Shown here piece after piece: positions 11,106-19,567 of a stretch of DNA of 64,000 bases; the stretch's first letter is position 1; the number at the start of each line of letters is the position of its first letter. The notes beneath the pieces were generated by a model that did no database searches, was not told where the DNA came from, and saw only the letters and a program-made list of their open reading frames with translations. The position numbers were made by a program, and so were the translations under genes. This DNA is from a virus. The DNA lies in IMG/VR virus record IMGVR_UViG_3300018876_000008, positions 1 through 64,000 of that record, one strand, 5' to 3'.

Positions 11106-11962
11106 TAGAAAATATAGAAAAAGTATCTCAAGAGATTAGAAATATAATTGAGGATAAGAAAAAAGAATTAGAACTTTCTTTTATTGAAGAAGACCATATA
11201 TACTTTATGAAAGATAGAAATGGTAAAGTAAGAAATAATTTCCCTTCAGTATCTAAAGTTTTAAAACATTTTTATGAACCATTTCCTGCTGAGGATATTG
11301 CATATAAAAAAGCTAAAGGGGATAGAGTAGAGATGGAAAGATTGTTAGATGAGTGGGCTGCGGCAGGTTCATACGCAACTAATATGGGTTCACGTACACA
11401 CTTTATATTAGAGAAGAAGACTATTGATGATTATGGTGGTTATAAAGATGTGAGAGAACCTCTTTTCGAGTGTGATTTAGAGCAAGAAATGAGAAGTAAT
11501 TCTATGATTAAAGGGGGTGAAAAGTTTCTTAAATTGATGAAAGAAAGAGGAGCGTATCTATTAGATACTGAGATGGTCTTAGGTCATCCCGACTTAGGTT
11601 ATACTGGTCAGCCTGATAAAGTTTGGTTAATTATGAATAGAGAAAAAACAGGATTTGGTTTGGTTATAACTGATTGGAAAACAAACAAAGAAAAAAATTT
11701 TAAGACTAATCAATGGACTAAACCAATGAAAGAACCCTTTCAAGATTTACCAGATAATGCCTTAGGCCATTATAAATTACAATTACCTTTTTATGGTAGA
11801 TTAATTTTAAAAATGTTGGAGGGTACAAAGTACGAAAACATTTCACTTTTAGGATGTGTTATCGTATTATTAAAAGACAATACAGAGTTTGAAGAATTCA
11901 AAGTACCTTCTTCAGTTATTAATAAAGTTATGAGTTTGAAATTATCAGATTATGGAATTTAA
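11081..11962 (+). CDS. PD-(D/E)XK nuclease, RecB/Cas4-like
   Basis: The 293-residue protein shows the PD-(D/E)XK pattern in its second half. GQPDKVWLI supplies the Asp, VITDWKTNK the DxK element, and HYKLQLPFYGRL the conserved Gln/Tyr motif of RecB-family exonucleases. An upstream PSVSKVL segment and GSRTHFILE are also typical of phage RecB-like proteins. It probably degrades or processes DNA ends during recombination-dependent replication. If the start at 11081 is right it overlaps the primase by 25 bases. A start at 11102, just after the primase (MIENIEKVS), is equally likely. Confidence 0.75.
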   Translation: MLYKIRKMIENIEKVSQEIRNIIEDKKKELELSFIEEDHIYFMKDRNGKVRNNFPSVSKVLKHFYEPFPAEDIAYKKAKGDRVEMERLLDEWAAAGSYATNMGSRTHFILEKKTIDDYGGYKDVREPLFECDLEQEMRSNSMIKGGEKFLKLMKERGAYLLDTEMVLGHPDLGYTGQPDKVWLIMNREKTGFGLVITDWKTNKEKNFKTNQWTKPMKEPFQDLPDNALGHYKLQLPFYGRLILKMLEGTKYENISLLGCVIVLLKDNTEFEEFKVPSSVINKVMSLKLSDYGI

Positions 11963-12563
11963 AGAAAGATTTCCTGATTTATTCAATAGTGAAAATATTG
12001 ATGAATGGAAAAAAAAGAATATTAGAAAAGAATTTTTATCTTACGAATGGGATATGATGGTTCAAGAAGTTGCACCTGATGTTTTTGAATTTCCATTATT
12101 TAATAAAGAATTTTGTGACAACTTCGTCAAAGTTTTAAATAGTATTAATTGGGACCAAATAAATAGATGGGGAACACCCGTCTACTCAACTAATTTAAGA
12201 AAGTTTGATATTGACAAAGTTATGACTCATATCATACATGAGTATATCTTTAGCATAATTCAGAAAGAATGGAAATTAGAGGGTAAAAAATGGAAATTAG
12301 TACAACCTGATAATAATATATTTAAACTCGAAGAGGGTCAAGAAATAAGACTTCATCATGACTACGTACATATATCATTATATTGTAAATTAGACGGAGA
12401 CAGTGAAGGTGGGGAGATAGTTTTTGATAAGTACGGTAAAACTATAACCCCTAAACAGGGCTATGTTTATATGTACCCTGGTCAAATTACCCATAGATAT
12501 GGGATAAAAAGAATAAATAAAGGTGACAGATATTTTTTAATGTCATATTGTATAAGTGATTAG
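11952..12563 (+). CDS. 2OG-Fe(II) oxygenase, lysyl-hydroxylase-like paralogue
   Basis: The 203-residue protein has the double-stranded beta-helix metal site of 2-oxoglutarate/Fe(II) oxygenases. His135 and Asp137 lie in RLHHDYVH, His181 in PGQITHRYG, and Arg193 would hold 2-oxoglutarate. Its layout matches the next oxygenase gene (QEV...FPLF...FCD near residues 38-55; HHD; EGGE; PGQITH), so the two are paralogues. The other copy clearly resembles the hydroxylase domain of animal PLOD enzymes. This copy is more divergent: it lacks the usual WTVDRHE-type segment and has Tyr-Gly after the distal His. A peptidyl-lysyl hydroxylase acting on the phage collagen-like fibres is my inference; a different protein substrate is possible. 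It overlaps the nuclease gene by 11 bases. Confidence 0.75.
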   Translation: MEFKERFPDLFNSENIDEWKKKNIRKEFLSYEWDMMVQEVAPDVFEFPLFNKEFCDNFVKVLNSINWDQINRWGTPVYSTNLRKFDIDKVMTHIIHEYIFSIIQKEWKLEGKKWKLVQPDNNIFKLEEGQEIRLHHDYVHISLYCKLDGDSEGGEIVFDKYGKTITPKQGYVYMYPGQITHRYGIKRINKGDRYFLMSYCISD

Positions 12564-12717
12564 AGTATCGAATAACATATTATTAATTTTAGGTGTAACA
12601 TTTTTTCTAATTGGTAGGGAAATTGGAGGAATATTTCCTTCATTTATGTTTGGTTTATGTTTTGGAATGATATATCTAAATTACAGAGAAGATAAAAAAA
12701 ATAGTAATGGAAAATAA
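12556..12717 (+). CDS. Small membrane protein
   Basis: A GTG start overlaps the end of the preceding oxygenase gene (GTGATTAG), and the frame runs 53 codons to a stop inside the next gene. The product has one or two hydrophobic stretches (ILLILGVTFFLIG and IFPSFMFGLCFGMIYL) and a charged tail, YREDKKNSNGK. It fills an otherwise empty 143-base gap between the two oxygenase genes, and its overlaps on both sides suggest translational coupling. No family is recognised. Confidence 0.5.
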   Translation: MIRVSNNILLILGVTFFLIGREIGGIFPSFMFGLCFGMIYLNYREDKKNSNGK

Positions 12718-13342
12718 ACACAGTAATTATATTCATCCTGAATTATACACTTATTTTGATAATCCTGATGAGTGGGAAAAAAGATTCCTTAAAAATGAAG
12801 TTAAATCTAAAAATTGGGAATTATATGTACAAGAAGAATTATTGAACATATATACAATACCTGTATTTACTGATGAGTTTTGTGATTTTATTATAGAAGA
12901 GGCCGAATCTTGCAATTGTTGGACTGTAGATAGACACGAAAGTTATCCCACTACAGATATGGTTTTAAACACTATAGGTTTAGGTGAAACTTATCATGCT
13001 ATATTAAAAAAATATATATGGCCTTTAAGTAAAAAATTATTTAAATTGGAAGAAGAGTCATGGTTAGATATGAGAAGTGAAAACTTTATTGCTAGATATC
13101 ATCCATATGCTCAGTATCATTTATCACTTCATCATGATGCAAGTCAAATAACTACTGTAATTACTTTAAACGAAGATTTTGAAGGGGGAGGTACTTATTT
13201 CCCTAATCAAAACGCAAAACTAAAAGGTAAAAAGGGGGATATGTCTATTCATCCTGGTCAAATAACACATTGGCATGGGGGGTTACCCGTTGAGGCAGGT
13301 CAAAGATATATTATAGTCTCTTTTTGTTCATTAAAACGATAA
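12707..13342 (+). CDS. Lysyl hydroxylase catalytic domain (PLOD C-terminal-like)
   Basis: This 211-residue protein matches, along nearly its whole length, the C-terminal hydroxylase domain of procollagen-lysine 2-oxoglutarate 5-dioxygenase. The sequence of motifs is TIPVFTDEFCDFI, WTVDRHESYPTTDM, IARYHPYAQYHLSLHHDAS, EGGGTYF, HPGQITHWHGGLP, then RYIIVSF. The Fe ligands are His142, Asp144 and His188, and Arg200 is placed to bind 2-oxoglutarate. In animals this domain hydroxylates Lys in X-Lys-Gly of collagen and is fused behind a glycosyltransferase. Here it stands alone, while the glycosyltransferase half is at 40777. The phage collagen-like fibres are rich in Gly-X-Lys triplets and are the obvious substrate. 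Activity is inferred; the family match is strong. Confidence 0.88.
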   Translation: MENKHSNYIHPELYTYFDNPDEWEKRFLKNEVKSKNWELYVQEELLNIYTIPVFTDEFCDFIIEEAESCNCWTVDRHESYPTTDMVLNTIGLGETYHAILKKYIWPLSKKLFKLEEESWLDMRSENFIARYHPYAQYHLSLHHDASQITTVITLNEDFEGGGTYFPNQNAKLKGKKGDMSIHPGQITHWHGGLPVEAGQRYIIVSFCSLKR

Positions 13343-13345
13343 CGT

Positions 13346-13573
13346 ATGGATATAGGAAATCAAAATCAAATGAGGGTAAATCCATTAGATTTACCAAATG
13401 TAAAATGTGAAGAATGTGAAAATATTTTTTATAAAAAAGTGACAATTATAAAAAAAGTTAGTAAGTTACTAACAGGTTCAGCGACAGACGAGTTAATTCC
13501 AATGGAAACCTACATATGTACTGAATGTTCACATATAAATAAAGATTTTAATATTATTGGAGATGAAAAGTAG
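13346..13573 (+). CDS. Small zinc-ribbon-like protein
   Basis: The 75-residue protein has two Cys pairs, CEEC near residue 20 and CTEC near residue 58, spaced as in a zinc ribbon. It lies 3 bases after the hydroxylase gene. Similar short zinc-ribbon proteins occur in T4-like phages without known function. Confidence 0.6.
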   Translation: MDIGNQNQMRVNPLDLPNVKCEECENIFYKKVTIIKKVSKLLTGSATDELIPMETYICTECSHINKDFNIIGDEK

Positions 13574-13799
13574 AGATTTTGTAATATGGATTGATGGATT
13601 CATACAGGGTAAAATTAATTTAAGTGTTGATGATATTAGACATATTAAAAATAAGATTGAAGAAGTTAATTTAGATTCAGAAGAAAAAATAATCATCAGA
13701 AGAGAAGGACCACCCACTCAACCTATTATTATTCAAGAACCTAATCAAAATGAAGAAGGATTAGATTTTCCTGGTAAACCACCTAATGTGTATATGTAA
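13563..13799 (+). CDS. Hypothetical protein
   Basis: Starting at the ATG at 13563, which overlaps the previous gene, this gives 78 residues beginning MKSRDFVIWIDGFIQGK. The N-terminal half is helical and ordered. The C-terminal half is Pro-rich and likely flexible (GPPTQPIIIQEP). The first half resembles a small domain common in marine phages, but I cannot name it. Confidence 0.55.
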   Translation: MKSRDFVIWIDGFIQGKINLSVDDIRHIKNKIEEVNLDSEEKIIIRREGPPTQPIIIQEPNQNEEGLDFPGKPPNVYM

Positions 13800-13800
13800 C

Positions 13801-13950
13801 ATGAAAAATGAAAAAGAAAATGATTTCTACTTTTGGGATGAAATGTGGAATATTCCTGAAGAAAAAACTAAAAAAAATAAAAATGAGAAAATTACTACAA
13901 AAAATAGCTTGGAAAACGAACAAGTGGACGACAAAGATAAGTCTATTTAA
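13801..13950 (+). CDS. Small acidic/Lys-rich hypothetical protein
   Basis: An ATG one base after the previous stop opens a 49-codon frame, beginning MKNEKENDFYFWDEMWNIPE and ending in a charged tail. The aromatic and acidic N-terminus looks like a real protein rather than a shadow frame. It overlaps the following gene by 68 bases if that gene starts at 13883. Confidence 0.45.
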   Translation: MKNEKENDFYFWDEMWNIPEEKTKKNKNEKITTKNSLENEQVDDKDKSI

Positions 13951-14221
13951 TATATATTTAGGTGGAGACAATCATAAGTTCGGTTTTCAAATACTTAATA
14001 TTGATAAGGGATTTATATGGTCAGGTTCACTTTTTGAAATTACTTGGTATTTCCCAACAGTTACACATGCCGGAGAACTAACAATTGATATTTTATACTT
14101 ATTTGAAAAATGGGACAATTGGTGTATAGATATGACTGATAGAGTTATGTGGGGTTCAGGACTTAGTCGATGGGAGAGAATAAATAGATTTATTCATACT
14201 AAATTCAAATCAATAAGATAA
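13883..14221 (+). CDS. Hypothetical protein
   Basis: Using the ATG at 13883 gives 112 residues with several Trp residues (KIAWKTNKW, FIWSGSLFEITWYF, KWDNWCIDM). A longer version from 13808 is possible, but its extra residues are lysine-rich and overlap the small frame at 13801. The stop overlaps the start of the SbcD-like gene by one base (TAATG). The gene is therefore probably translated with the exonuclease genes. No known function. Confidence 0.55.
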   Translation: MRKLLQKIAWKTNKWTTKISLFNIYLGGDNHKFGFQILNIDKGFIWSGSLFEITWYFPTVTHAGELTIDILYLFEKWDNWCIDMTDRVMWGSGLSRWERINRFIHTKFKSIR

Positions 14222-15003
14222 TGATAAAAAAAATAGTACATTTTTCTGATTTACATTTAAGATTATTTAAAGACCACGATTTATATAGACGTATTGTTCA
14301 AGATATGTTAGATAAATTTAAAGAAATAAATCCTGACCGTATTGTCTTTACAGGTGATTTAGTCCATAGTAAAAATCAAATGACACCAGAATTAATTGAA
14401 ATTGTTGCGTGGGTTTTAACTGAGTGTACTAAAATTTGTAAAACTATTCTTATACCAGGTAATCATGATTTTCTAAATAATAATCTTAATCGATTGGATG
14501 CACTTACACCCATAATCGACTCTTTACAAAATAGTGAAATTGTATATTACAGAGATAGAGGAGTGTATGAGGACAAAAATATTAGTTGGTGTGTCTACTC
14601 ACAATTTCAAGGAAATATACCACCTGAAATATCAACAGCTAAAGGGTATAAAATAGGTTTATTCCATGACCCAATACAAGGTTTAGTTACGGATACAGGA
14701 TATGGTTTTGGGGACCACGCATATGATATAAAGAAATTTAAAGGGTTAGATGTCTTATTATGTGGTGATATACATAAAAGACAAGTTATCGATATACCTA
14801 ATAAGAAAAAGGCATATATGGTTGGCTCAACCATTCAACAGAATTTTGGAGAAAGTGTAACAAAACATGGATTTGGTATTTATAGTATAAAAGAAGATAC
14901 GTATGAGTTTGTCGATTTAATTAATCCTAGGCCATTCCTATCTTTTAAAATAACAGATATTGAAGATTTAGAAAAAGGACATGAACAACTCACCAATTAT
15001 TAA
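14221..15003 (+). CDS. SbcD/Mre11-like nuclease subunit (T4 gp47-like)
   Basis: The 260-residue protein is a calcineurin-type metallophosphoesterase. Asp10 and His12 lie in FSDLH, Asp46 in FTGDLV, Asn81-His82-Asp83 in PGNHD, then LFHDP and CGDIHKR. These residues bind two metal ions. With the SbcC-like ATPase at 17192 it should form the end-processing complex that creates single-stranded tails for recombination-dependent replication and degrades host DNA. It is shorter than T4 gp47 and lacks most of the C-terminal capping region. Four or more small genes separate it from its partner. Confidence 0.85.
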   Translation: MIKKIVHFSDLHLRLFKDHDLYRRIVQDMLDKFKEINPDRIVFTGDLVHSKNQMTPELIEIVAWVLTECTKICKTILIPGNHDFLNNNLNRLDALTPIIDSLQNSEIVYYRDRGVYEDKNISWCVYSQFQGNIPPEISTAKGYKIGLFHDPIQGLVTDTGYGFGDHAYDIKKFKGLDVLLCGDIHKRQVIDIPNKKKAYMVGSTIQQNFGESVTKHGFGIYSIKEDTYEFVDLINPRPFLSFKITDIEDLEKGHEQLTNY

Positions 15004-15784
15004 TTTTACAACAAAAGAGATAAAAGACATTAAAAGTTTTTGTAAACTAAACGAATTAGATTTTGAAGAGTTTATTAAAATATGTTTTAGTAAGGGGTAT
15101 CAAATTGAAAAATACGGACTACTAACTACTGATGATGGTGAACAAATAGTTTTTGAAGAAAAAATAGTTGAAAAAATAATTGAAAAAGAAATAATTAAAG
15201 AAATACCAGTAGAAAAGATAGTCGAAAAAGAGGTACCTGTAGAAGTAATTAAAGAAGTACCTATTGAAGTTATTAGGGAGGTAGAAAAAGAAGTTATTGT
15301 CGAGGTAGAGAAGATTGTAGAAGTTGAAAAACCTAAAGAAGTTATAGTAGAGAAAGAAATTTATATTACAGACGATGAACAAGTGAAAGAACTTGGAGGT
15401 AAAATTGCCGAGTTAAAAAAAGAAAAAAAGGAAAGTGATACGAAAATATCCGATTATATGAGAACAATAGAAGAAAGTAAAAATGAGAAGAATAAATTGG
15501 AAAGAAGGGTATCTGAGTTGGAAATTCTCTTGGAGGAGAAACCCAAAGAAATCATCAAGGAGATTGAGGTGGAAAAAATAGTTAAAGAAGAAATTAAAGT
15601 TGAGGATAAAGAAAAACTTAAAAAACTACAAAAAACAATTTCTCATATGACTGATGAGATACGAAAAAAAGATGAAAAGATTTTACAAATAGAAAAAAAT
15701 GTTGTAGAATTAGAAAAGATAAAAGGACCTATTAAAGGAAAATTTATGGGGTCAACAAATTTAAATGATAATTTATATAGATAA
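14981..15784 (+). CDS. Charged coiled-coil protein
   Basis: The 267-residue protein has an ordered N-terminus of about 45 residues. A striking run of short Glu/Lys/Val/Ile repeats follows (units such as EKIVEKEVPVEVIKEVPIEV) to about residue 130. Long heptad coiled coils then extend to near the C-terminus. It overlaps the SbcD gene by 23 bases and abuts the next gene. Such EK/IV repeats occur in filamentous scaffold proteins. No catalytic motif is visible, and the role is unknown. Confidence 0.65.
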   Translation: MNNSPIINFTTKEIKDIKSFCKLNELDFEEFIKICFSKGYQIEKYGLLTTDDGEQIVFEEKIVEKIIEKEIIKEIPVEKIVEKEVPVEVIKEVPIEVIREVEKEVIVEVEKIVEVEKPKEVIVEKEIYITDDEQVKELGGKIAELKKEKKESDTKISDYMRTIEESKNEKNKLERRVSELEILLEEKPKEIIKEIEVEKIVKEEIKVEDKEKLKKLQKTISHMTDEIRKKDEKILQIEKNVVELEKIKGPIKGKFMGSTNLNDNLYR

Positions 15785-16128
15785 TGGAATTAATAATTTG
15801 GTTAATAGCTGCGTATGGAATGAGTCAAATATTAGTATATGGCTCAATTTTTAATGGTTTAAGAGACGGTATACATAGATGGGGTGAAAACCCATTAGCT
15901 CCACTTAATTTTATGGGAGTATTTTTATCAGGACTAATATCTTGTATGATGTGTACCTCAACATGGGTTGGTTTTGTAATGAGTTTTGTGTGGTCACCAT
16001 TTAACAATGTATTAGAGGTACATCAGGCGGTTTCAGTTTTTTTTGATGGAATGTTAGCGTCAGGTGGAGTATGGTTTATTAATACAATCGTGGAATGGTT
16101 TGAAGAAACTAAAGGAAATAATGGATGA
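15784..16128 (+). CDS. Small membrane protein, DUF1360-like
   Basis: The 114-residue protein has about three hydrophobic segments and a central motif SCMMCTSTWVGF. That motif resembles the C-x-x-C-x-S-x-W-x-G pattern of DUF1360-type phage membrane proteins. The start overlaps the previous stop (TAATGG). Function is unknown. Confidence 0.55.
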   Translation: MELIIWLIAAYGMSQILVYGSIFNGLRDGIHRWGENPLAPLNFMGVFLSGLISCMMCTSTWVGFVMSFVWSPFNNVLEVHQAVSVFFDGMLASGGVWFINTIVEWFEETKGNNG

Positions 16129-16342
16129 CGAAATAAAAGAAGTTAGGTATTATCTAATACCCGGTGATTGGAGAATGGCGTTTAAGGTTATTGCAATTCT
16201 TGTTAGTTGGTATTTTAATAAATCTTTATTATGGGTAGTTATACACTATCTATTTGGATGGATATATTTAGTATATGTAGCTTTTATGGGTGGATTTTCA
16301 AATGGGGGACTTACCGATATTATAAATTATTATTTCAGTTAG
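16121..16342 (+). CDS. Small membrane protein
   Basis: The ATG at 16121 overlaps the end of the previous gene and gives 73 residues beginning MDDEIKEVRYYLIPGDWRMA. Two hydrophobic helices follow (FKVIAILVSWYF and LLWVVIHYLFGWIYLVYVAF). It converges with the CorA-like gene on the other strand, the two stops overlapping slightly. A holin-like role cannot be excluded but is unsupported. Confidence 0.55.
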   Translation: MDDEIKEVRYYLIPGDWRMAFKVIAILVSWYFNKSLLWVVIHYLFGWIYLVYVAFMGGFSNGGLTDIINYYFS

Positions 16343-16764
16343 AACCATTTATTTTTCTTAAAATAATAAAACATACCGACCACAGTTATTACAGTTAATA
16401 CTAAGAAAATCCAAAATCCGTGGTCACCTGTCAGTAGAGGAACATCATCAAAGTTCATTCCCCACATTCCAGTATAAAAAGATAAAGGTAAAAATATCGT
16501 AGACCAAACAGTTAACAAATTTAACTTATGGTTCATCTTTTCACTTTGGTCTTTATCAAAAGCGACATCTAAATTATCCATAAGAGATAATAGAGTATCG
16601 ATATCTTTATCTTTAGGATTAGACAATTTATAAAGTAACATCTCTTTTTTAAGATGGTATAAATCCATCTCATCAAAGTTAGGTCTATTACTTTCTAAAC
16701 TTATCTCTAGTTCATTTATTTTTTTCTTAAACGATTCTATTTTTTCCATATATCCATTATCCAT
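16339..16764 (-). CDS. Truncated CorA-like metal channel (C-terminal domain)
   Basis: The 141-residue protein corresponds to the C-terminal part of CorA Mg channels: a long stalk helix, a first membrane helix ending in the signature Gly-Met-Asn (YTGMWGMNFDDVPLL), and a second membrane helix with a basic tail (YYFKKNKWF). The large cytoplasmic N-terminal domain of CorA (full proteins exceed 300 residues) is missing. The gene begins with a clean start, so this is a miniature version rather than a visibly broken gene. It might form a pore or modulate the host channel. Either is inference. It overlaps the next minus-strand gene at its start. Confidence 0.75.
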   Translation of the reverse strand: MDNGYMEKIESFKKKINELEISLESNRPNFDEMDLYHLKKEMLLYKLSNPKDKDIDTLLSLMDNLDVAFDKDQSEKMNHKLNLLTVWSTIFLPLSFYTGMWGMNFDDVPLLTGDHGFWIFLVLTVITVVGMFYYFKKNKWF

Positions 16765-16943
16765 AATAAACTTTCAAGACCGTACATTACACCAACGAAC
16801 ATTAATCCATAATGTGTGTAACCATTGTTGACTCCTACAGTAAAATCTTGTATAATTGAAGGTATAGTGGAGACAATAATAGATATTGAAAATAAAAGTT
16901 TAACAAATTTATTGGAAAGTATTTTTGTTAGTTGTTCTCTCAT
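16737..16943 (-). CDS. Small membrane protein
   Basis: Starting at the minus-strand ATG ending at 16943, the product is 68 residues beginning MREQLTKILSNKFVKLLFSI, with two hydrophobic helices. It overlaps the start of the CorA-like gene by 28 bases, so the two are likely translated together. The longer upstream extension reads like leader sequence and is not used here. Confidence 0.5.
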   Translation of the reverse strand: MREQLTKILSNKFVKLLFSISIIVSTIPSIIQDFTVGVNNGYTHYGLMFVGVMYGLESLLWIMDIWKK

Positions 16944-16970
16944 AATAATAAATACACAATAATTAAAATT

Positions 16971-17183
16971 ATGCCGAAAAGTAAAAACAGAGGAGGGGCT
17001 AAGGCTCATCGTAAAAGAGTTCAATCAAGAAACAACAGAATTAGAGGTGTTCAGAGAAAAATGCAAGAACAATATACTGCTGAAATGACTAAACAATTAG
17101 AAGAGTATAGAAAGTCTTTGTCTGCTGAAACTGAAAATAACGAAGTGGTGAGCGGAGAACAACCACTTAACATTAAATTGTAA
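16971..17183 (+). CDS. Small basic protein
   Basis: From the ATG at 16971 the product is 70 residues. It begins MPKSKNRGGAKAHRKRVQSR, strongly basic, then forms a helical middle and an acidic tail. Short basic proteins of this style occur next to recombination genes in T4-like cyanophages. It lies 8 bases before the SbcC-like gene. Nucleic-acid binding is plausible but unproven. Confidence 0.6.
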   Translation: MPKSKNRGGAKAHRKRVQSRNNRIRGVQRKMQEQYTAEMTKQLEEYRKSLSAETENNEVVSGEQPLNIKL

Positions 17184-17191
17184 GTAGTATA

Positions 17192-19567
17192 ATGGATTTG
17201 TTTAATCCACCAAAAGAATTAAATTATAGTCATATGAGTCATAAATTAGATGTTACTACATTAGAAAATCCCTATATCCAAGTGGTGTGGGAAGATACTC
17301 CTGATAATTTTACGCAAGAGAGAATTAAAAGAGTTAGGTCTTACTTTGAAAAAAAGTATAAATCTAAAAATGTTAATGTTGTAACTAAGGTTAAGACTGA
17401 GTCTGATGAGATACAATCAGTTGATGTATCTATGAACATATTAGACGAGAATTTTCAAAAAGAACTTATAAAAAAATATCTTAAGGTTCATGGGTATGAA
17501 GAAAGTTTAGATGAAATTCTAAATATAGACAATCTTGTTGAAGATAAGATAGCTTCAGAAAAGGCAGAAATAACACCTTTTAAAAAGTGGTATATTAAAA
17601 ATATTGAGTTTTCTAATTTTTTATCTTTTGGTGATAATCAAGTCTTAGATTTTGAAAAAGTAAAAGGTATTACTGCAGTCGAGTCTAATCCGCCTAATTT
17701 TGGTGGTAAAACGGTTCTTACTGTTGACTTACTTTTATTTTTATTCTTTAATACTACAACAAAGACCAATAAAGCTGAAGAAATATTTAATAGATTCAGA
17801 GATAAAGACAAAGTAGTAGTAAAAGGCGAAATTCAAATTGATGGTGAAGATTATGTGATTGTTAGAGAAGTCAAAAGAAAACTAAAAAGAAATAAAATTG
17901 ATTACACTGTTAGTACTAGTTTAGAGTTTTTTAAAAAATTAGCGGATGGAAGTTTACAAAACTTTACTGGAGAACAAAGACGAGAAACTGAAGATTTTAT
18001 TAAGAAATCTATCGGAACTATGGATGATTTTTTAATGACAATACTCACCACATCTACTAACTTAGAAGAACTCATTGATTCGAAACCAACTGCTCGAGGA
18101 CAAGTACTCTCTAGATTTTTAGGGTTAGATTCATTAAAATTAAAAGAGGATGTTGCAAAAGAAATCACATCTAATTATTCTAAAAGTATGATATCTAACA
18201 TATACAATATTGAATCTTTAAAAGAGGAGATTGATATTGCAAATATGGATATTGAGCAGGAAAACAAAAACATATTAACTTATGTTGACGAACTAAATGA
18301 TGTTAACTCTAGAATTGAAAAGGGACAAGATTATCGTGATGAACTAATCAAGAAAAAACATACCGGATTAGATGACGAGTTATTAAGGGTTAACCCCGAT
18401 AAGTTAGAGGTTGAGATAAAAGAATATGGTTCAAAAATAGGTACCACCCTTAAAGAACTTAGTGATATTAATGTTGTCGAACCCTCAAAGTTTTATCATG
18501 AAGATGAACACGATAATATTAAAAATTTACTTTCAGATGAAAGAATTAAAATGGGTACTATGTCATCTAAGAAAGATGATATCGATGAAGAGTTAAAAAC
18601 TTTTGAAGGGGGATTAGAATGTCAATATTGTGGTATAGTCTTAGCAAAATCAACTTATAACGATAATAGAAAAAAAGAATTAAAAACTTTAAAAGAAGAC
18701 TTATTAGTTGTCACTAAAAATGTTGAGGATTTAGTAATTAAAGAAAAATCTTTTGTGGACCTTAAAAAAGATTTTGACCAATACGAGAGAAATAAACTCA
18801 TAAAAGAAAAGTTTGAAATTCAGTTAGAAACTTTAGAGTTAAAGAAAAATGGATTATCGGATAAACTTAAAAGATTTAAAGAAGTACAATTAAAGTTAGA
18901 AGAAAATAAAAAAATAGACGAGACTATTTTAAAGGCGGATATGAGATTGGATGTATTGACTGTTGAAAGAGATGGGGTCAATACAAAAATTAGTGACTCT
19001 AAGAATAATATTAAAAATAGAGAGACTAAAATATCCGAAAATAATAATTTCATTATTCAGATAAAGGAAGAAGAACAAAGATTAAGACTTTATAAGATAT
19101 ATTTGGAGTTATTTGGTAAGAAAGGTATCACCAAGATGATAATGAGAAGTATGACCCCTGTAATTAACTCAGAGTTACAAAGATTATTAGTTGACTCTGC
19201 GGAGTTTAAACTTGAGGTTAGAATATCTGAAAAAGATGAGGTAGAGTTTTGGATGATAGATAATAATACAGGAATAGAAAAATTAATGAGTTCAGGTTCA
19301 GGTTACGAAAGGTCAATAGCTTCATTAGCTTTACGGGCAGTATTGAGTAAAGTTTGTTCACTACCAAAACCAAATGTGGTTGTATTTGATGAGGTTTTTG
19401 GTAAAATCTCTAATGAAAATTTAGAAATGGTTTCTGAATTTTTTCATAAAATAAAAGATTATTTCGAAAAAATATTTGTAATAACTCATAATCCTTTAGT
19501 TAGTCAGTGGGCAGATAGTATAGTAAAAATAAATAAAAGTAATAACGTATCAAAAGTAGAACAATGA
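17192..19567 (+). CDS. SbcC/Rad50-like ATPase (T4 gp46-like)
   Basis: The 791-residue protein has the SMC-type layout. An N-terminal ATPase lobe carries a Walker A-like loop (NPPNFGGKT, about residues 166-174), followed by long coiled coils. The apex zinc-hook pair CQYC lies near residues 476-479. The C-terminal lobe carries the signature SSGSGYERS near 700 and Walker B VVVFDE near 730, and an NxxxxxxQW switch region follows. Its first 130 residues are an extra N-terminal domain before the usual start of the ATPase. It pairs with the SbcD-like nuclease at 14221 for recombination and end resection. The Walker A loop departs from the usual GxxGxGKS. Confidence 0.88.
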   Translation: MDLFNPPKELNYSHMSHKLDVTTLENPYIQVVWEDTPDNFTQERIKRVRSYFEKKYKSKNVNVVTKVKTESDEIQSVDVSMNILDENFQKELIKKYLKVHGYEESLDEILNIDNLVEDKIASEKAEITPFKKWYIKNIEFSNFLSFGDNQVLDFEKVKGITAVESNPPNFGGKTVLTVDLLLFLFFNTTTKTNKAEEIFNRFRDKDKVVVKGEIQIDGEDYVIVREVKRKLKRNKIDYTVSTSLEFFKKLADGSLQNFTGEQRRETEDFIKKSIGTMDDFLMTILTTSTNLEELIDSKPTARGQVLSRFLGLDSLKLKEDVAKEITSNYSKSMISNIYNIESLKEEIDIANMDIEQENKNILTYVDELNDVNSRIEKGQDYRDELIKKKHTGLDDELLRVNPDKLEVEIKEYGSKIGTTLKELSDINVVEPSKFYHEDEHDNIKNLLSDERIKMGTMSSKKDDIDEELKTFEGGLECQYCGIVLAKSTYNDNRKKELKTLKEDLLVVTKNVEDLVIKEKSFVDLKKDFDQYERNKLIKEKFEIQLETLELKKNGLSDKLKRFKEVQLKLEENKKIDETILKADMRLDVLTVERDGVNTKISDSKNNIKNRETKISENNNFIIQIKEEEQRLRLYKIYLELFGKKGITKMIMRSMTPVINSELQRLLVDSAEFKLEVRISEKDEVEFWMIDNNTGIEKLMSSGSGYERSIASLALRAVLSKVCSLPKPNVVVFDEVFGKISNENLEMVSEFFHKIKDYFEKIFVITHNPLVSQWADSIVKINKSNNVSKVEQ

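Noticed and set aside
12707-13342. Prolyl 4-hydroxylase as the identity of the oxygenase
   Set aside because: Motifs follow the PLOD lysyl-hydroxylase domain (RHESYPTTDM, HHDAS, GQITHWHGGLP), and the fibres have almost no Pro in the Y position.
13808-13882. N-terminal extension of the gene at 13883 from an ATG at 13808
   Set aside because: The extra residues are a Lys-rich run in the shadow of the more protein-like small frame at 13801.
15122-15382. Minus-strand Tyr/Phe/Asn-rich frame
   Set aside because: It is the reverse of the Glu/Lys/Val repeats of the coiled-coil gene and has no independent coding features.
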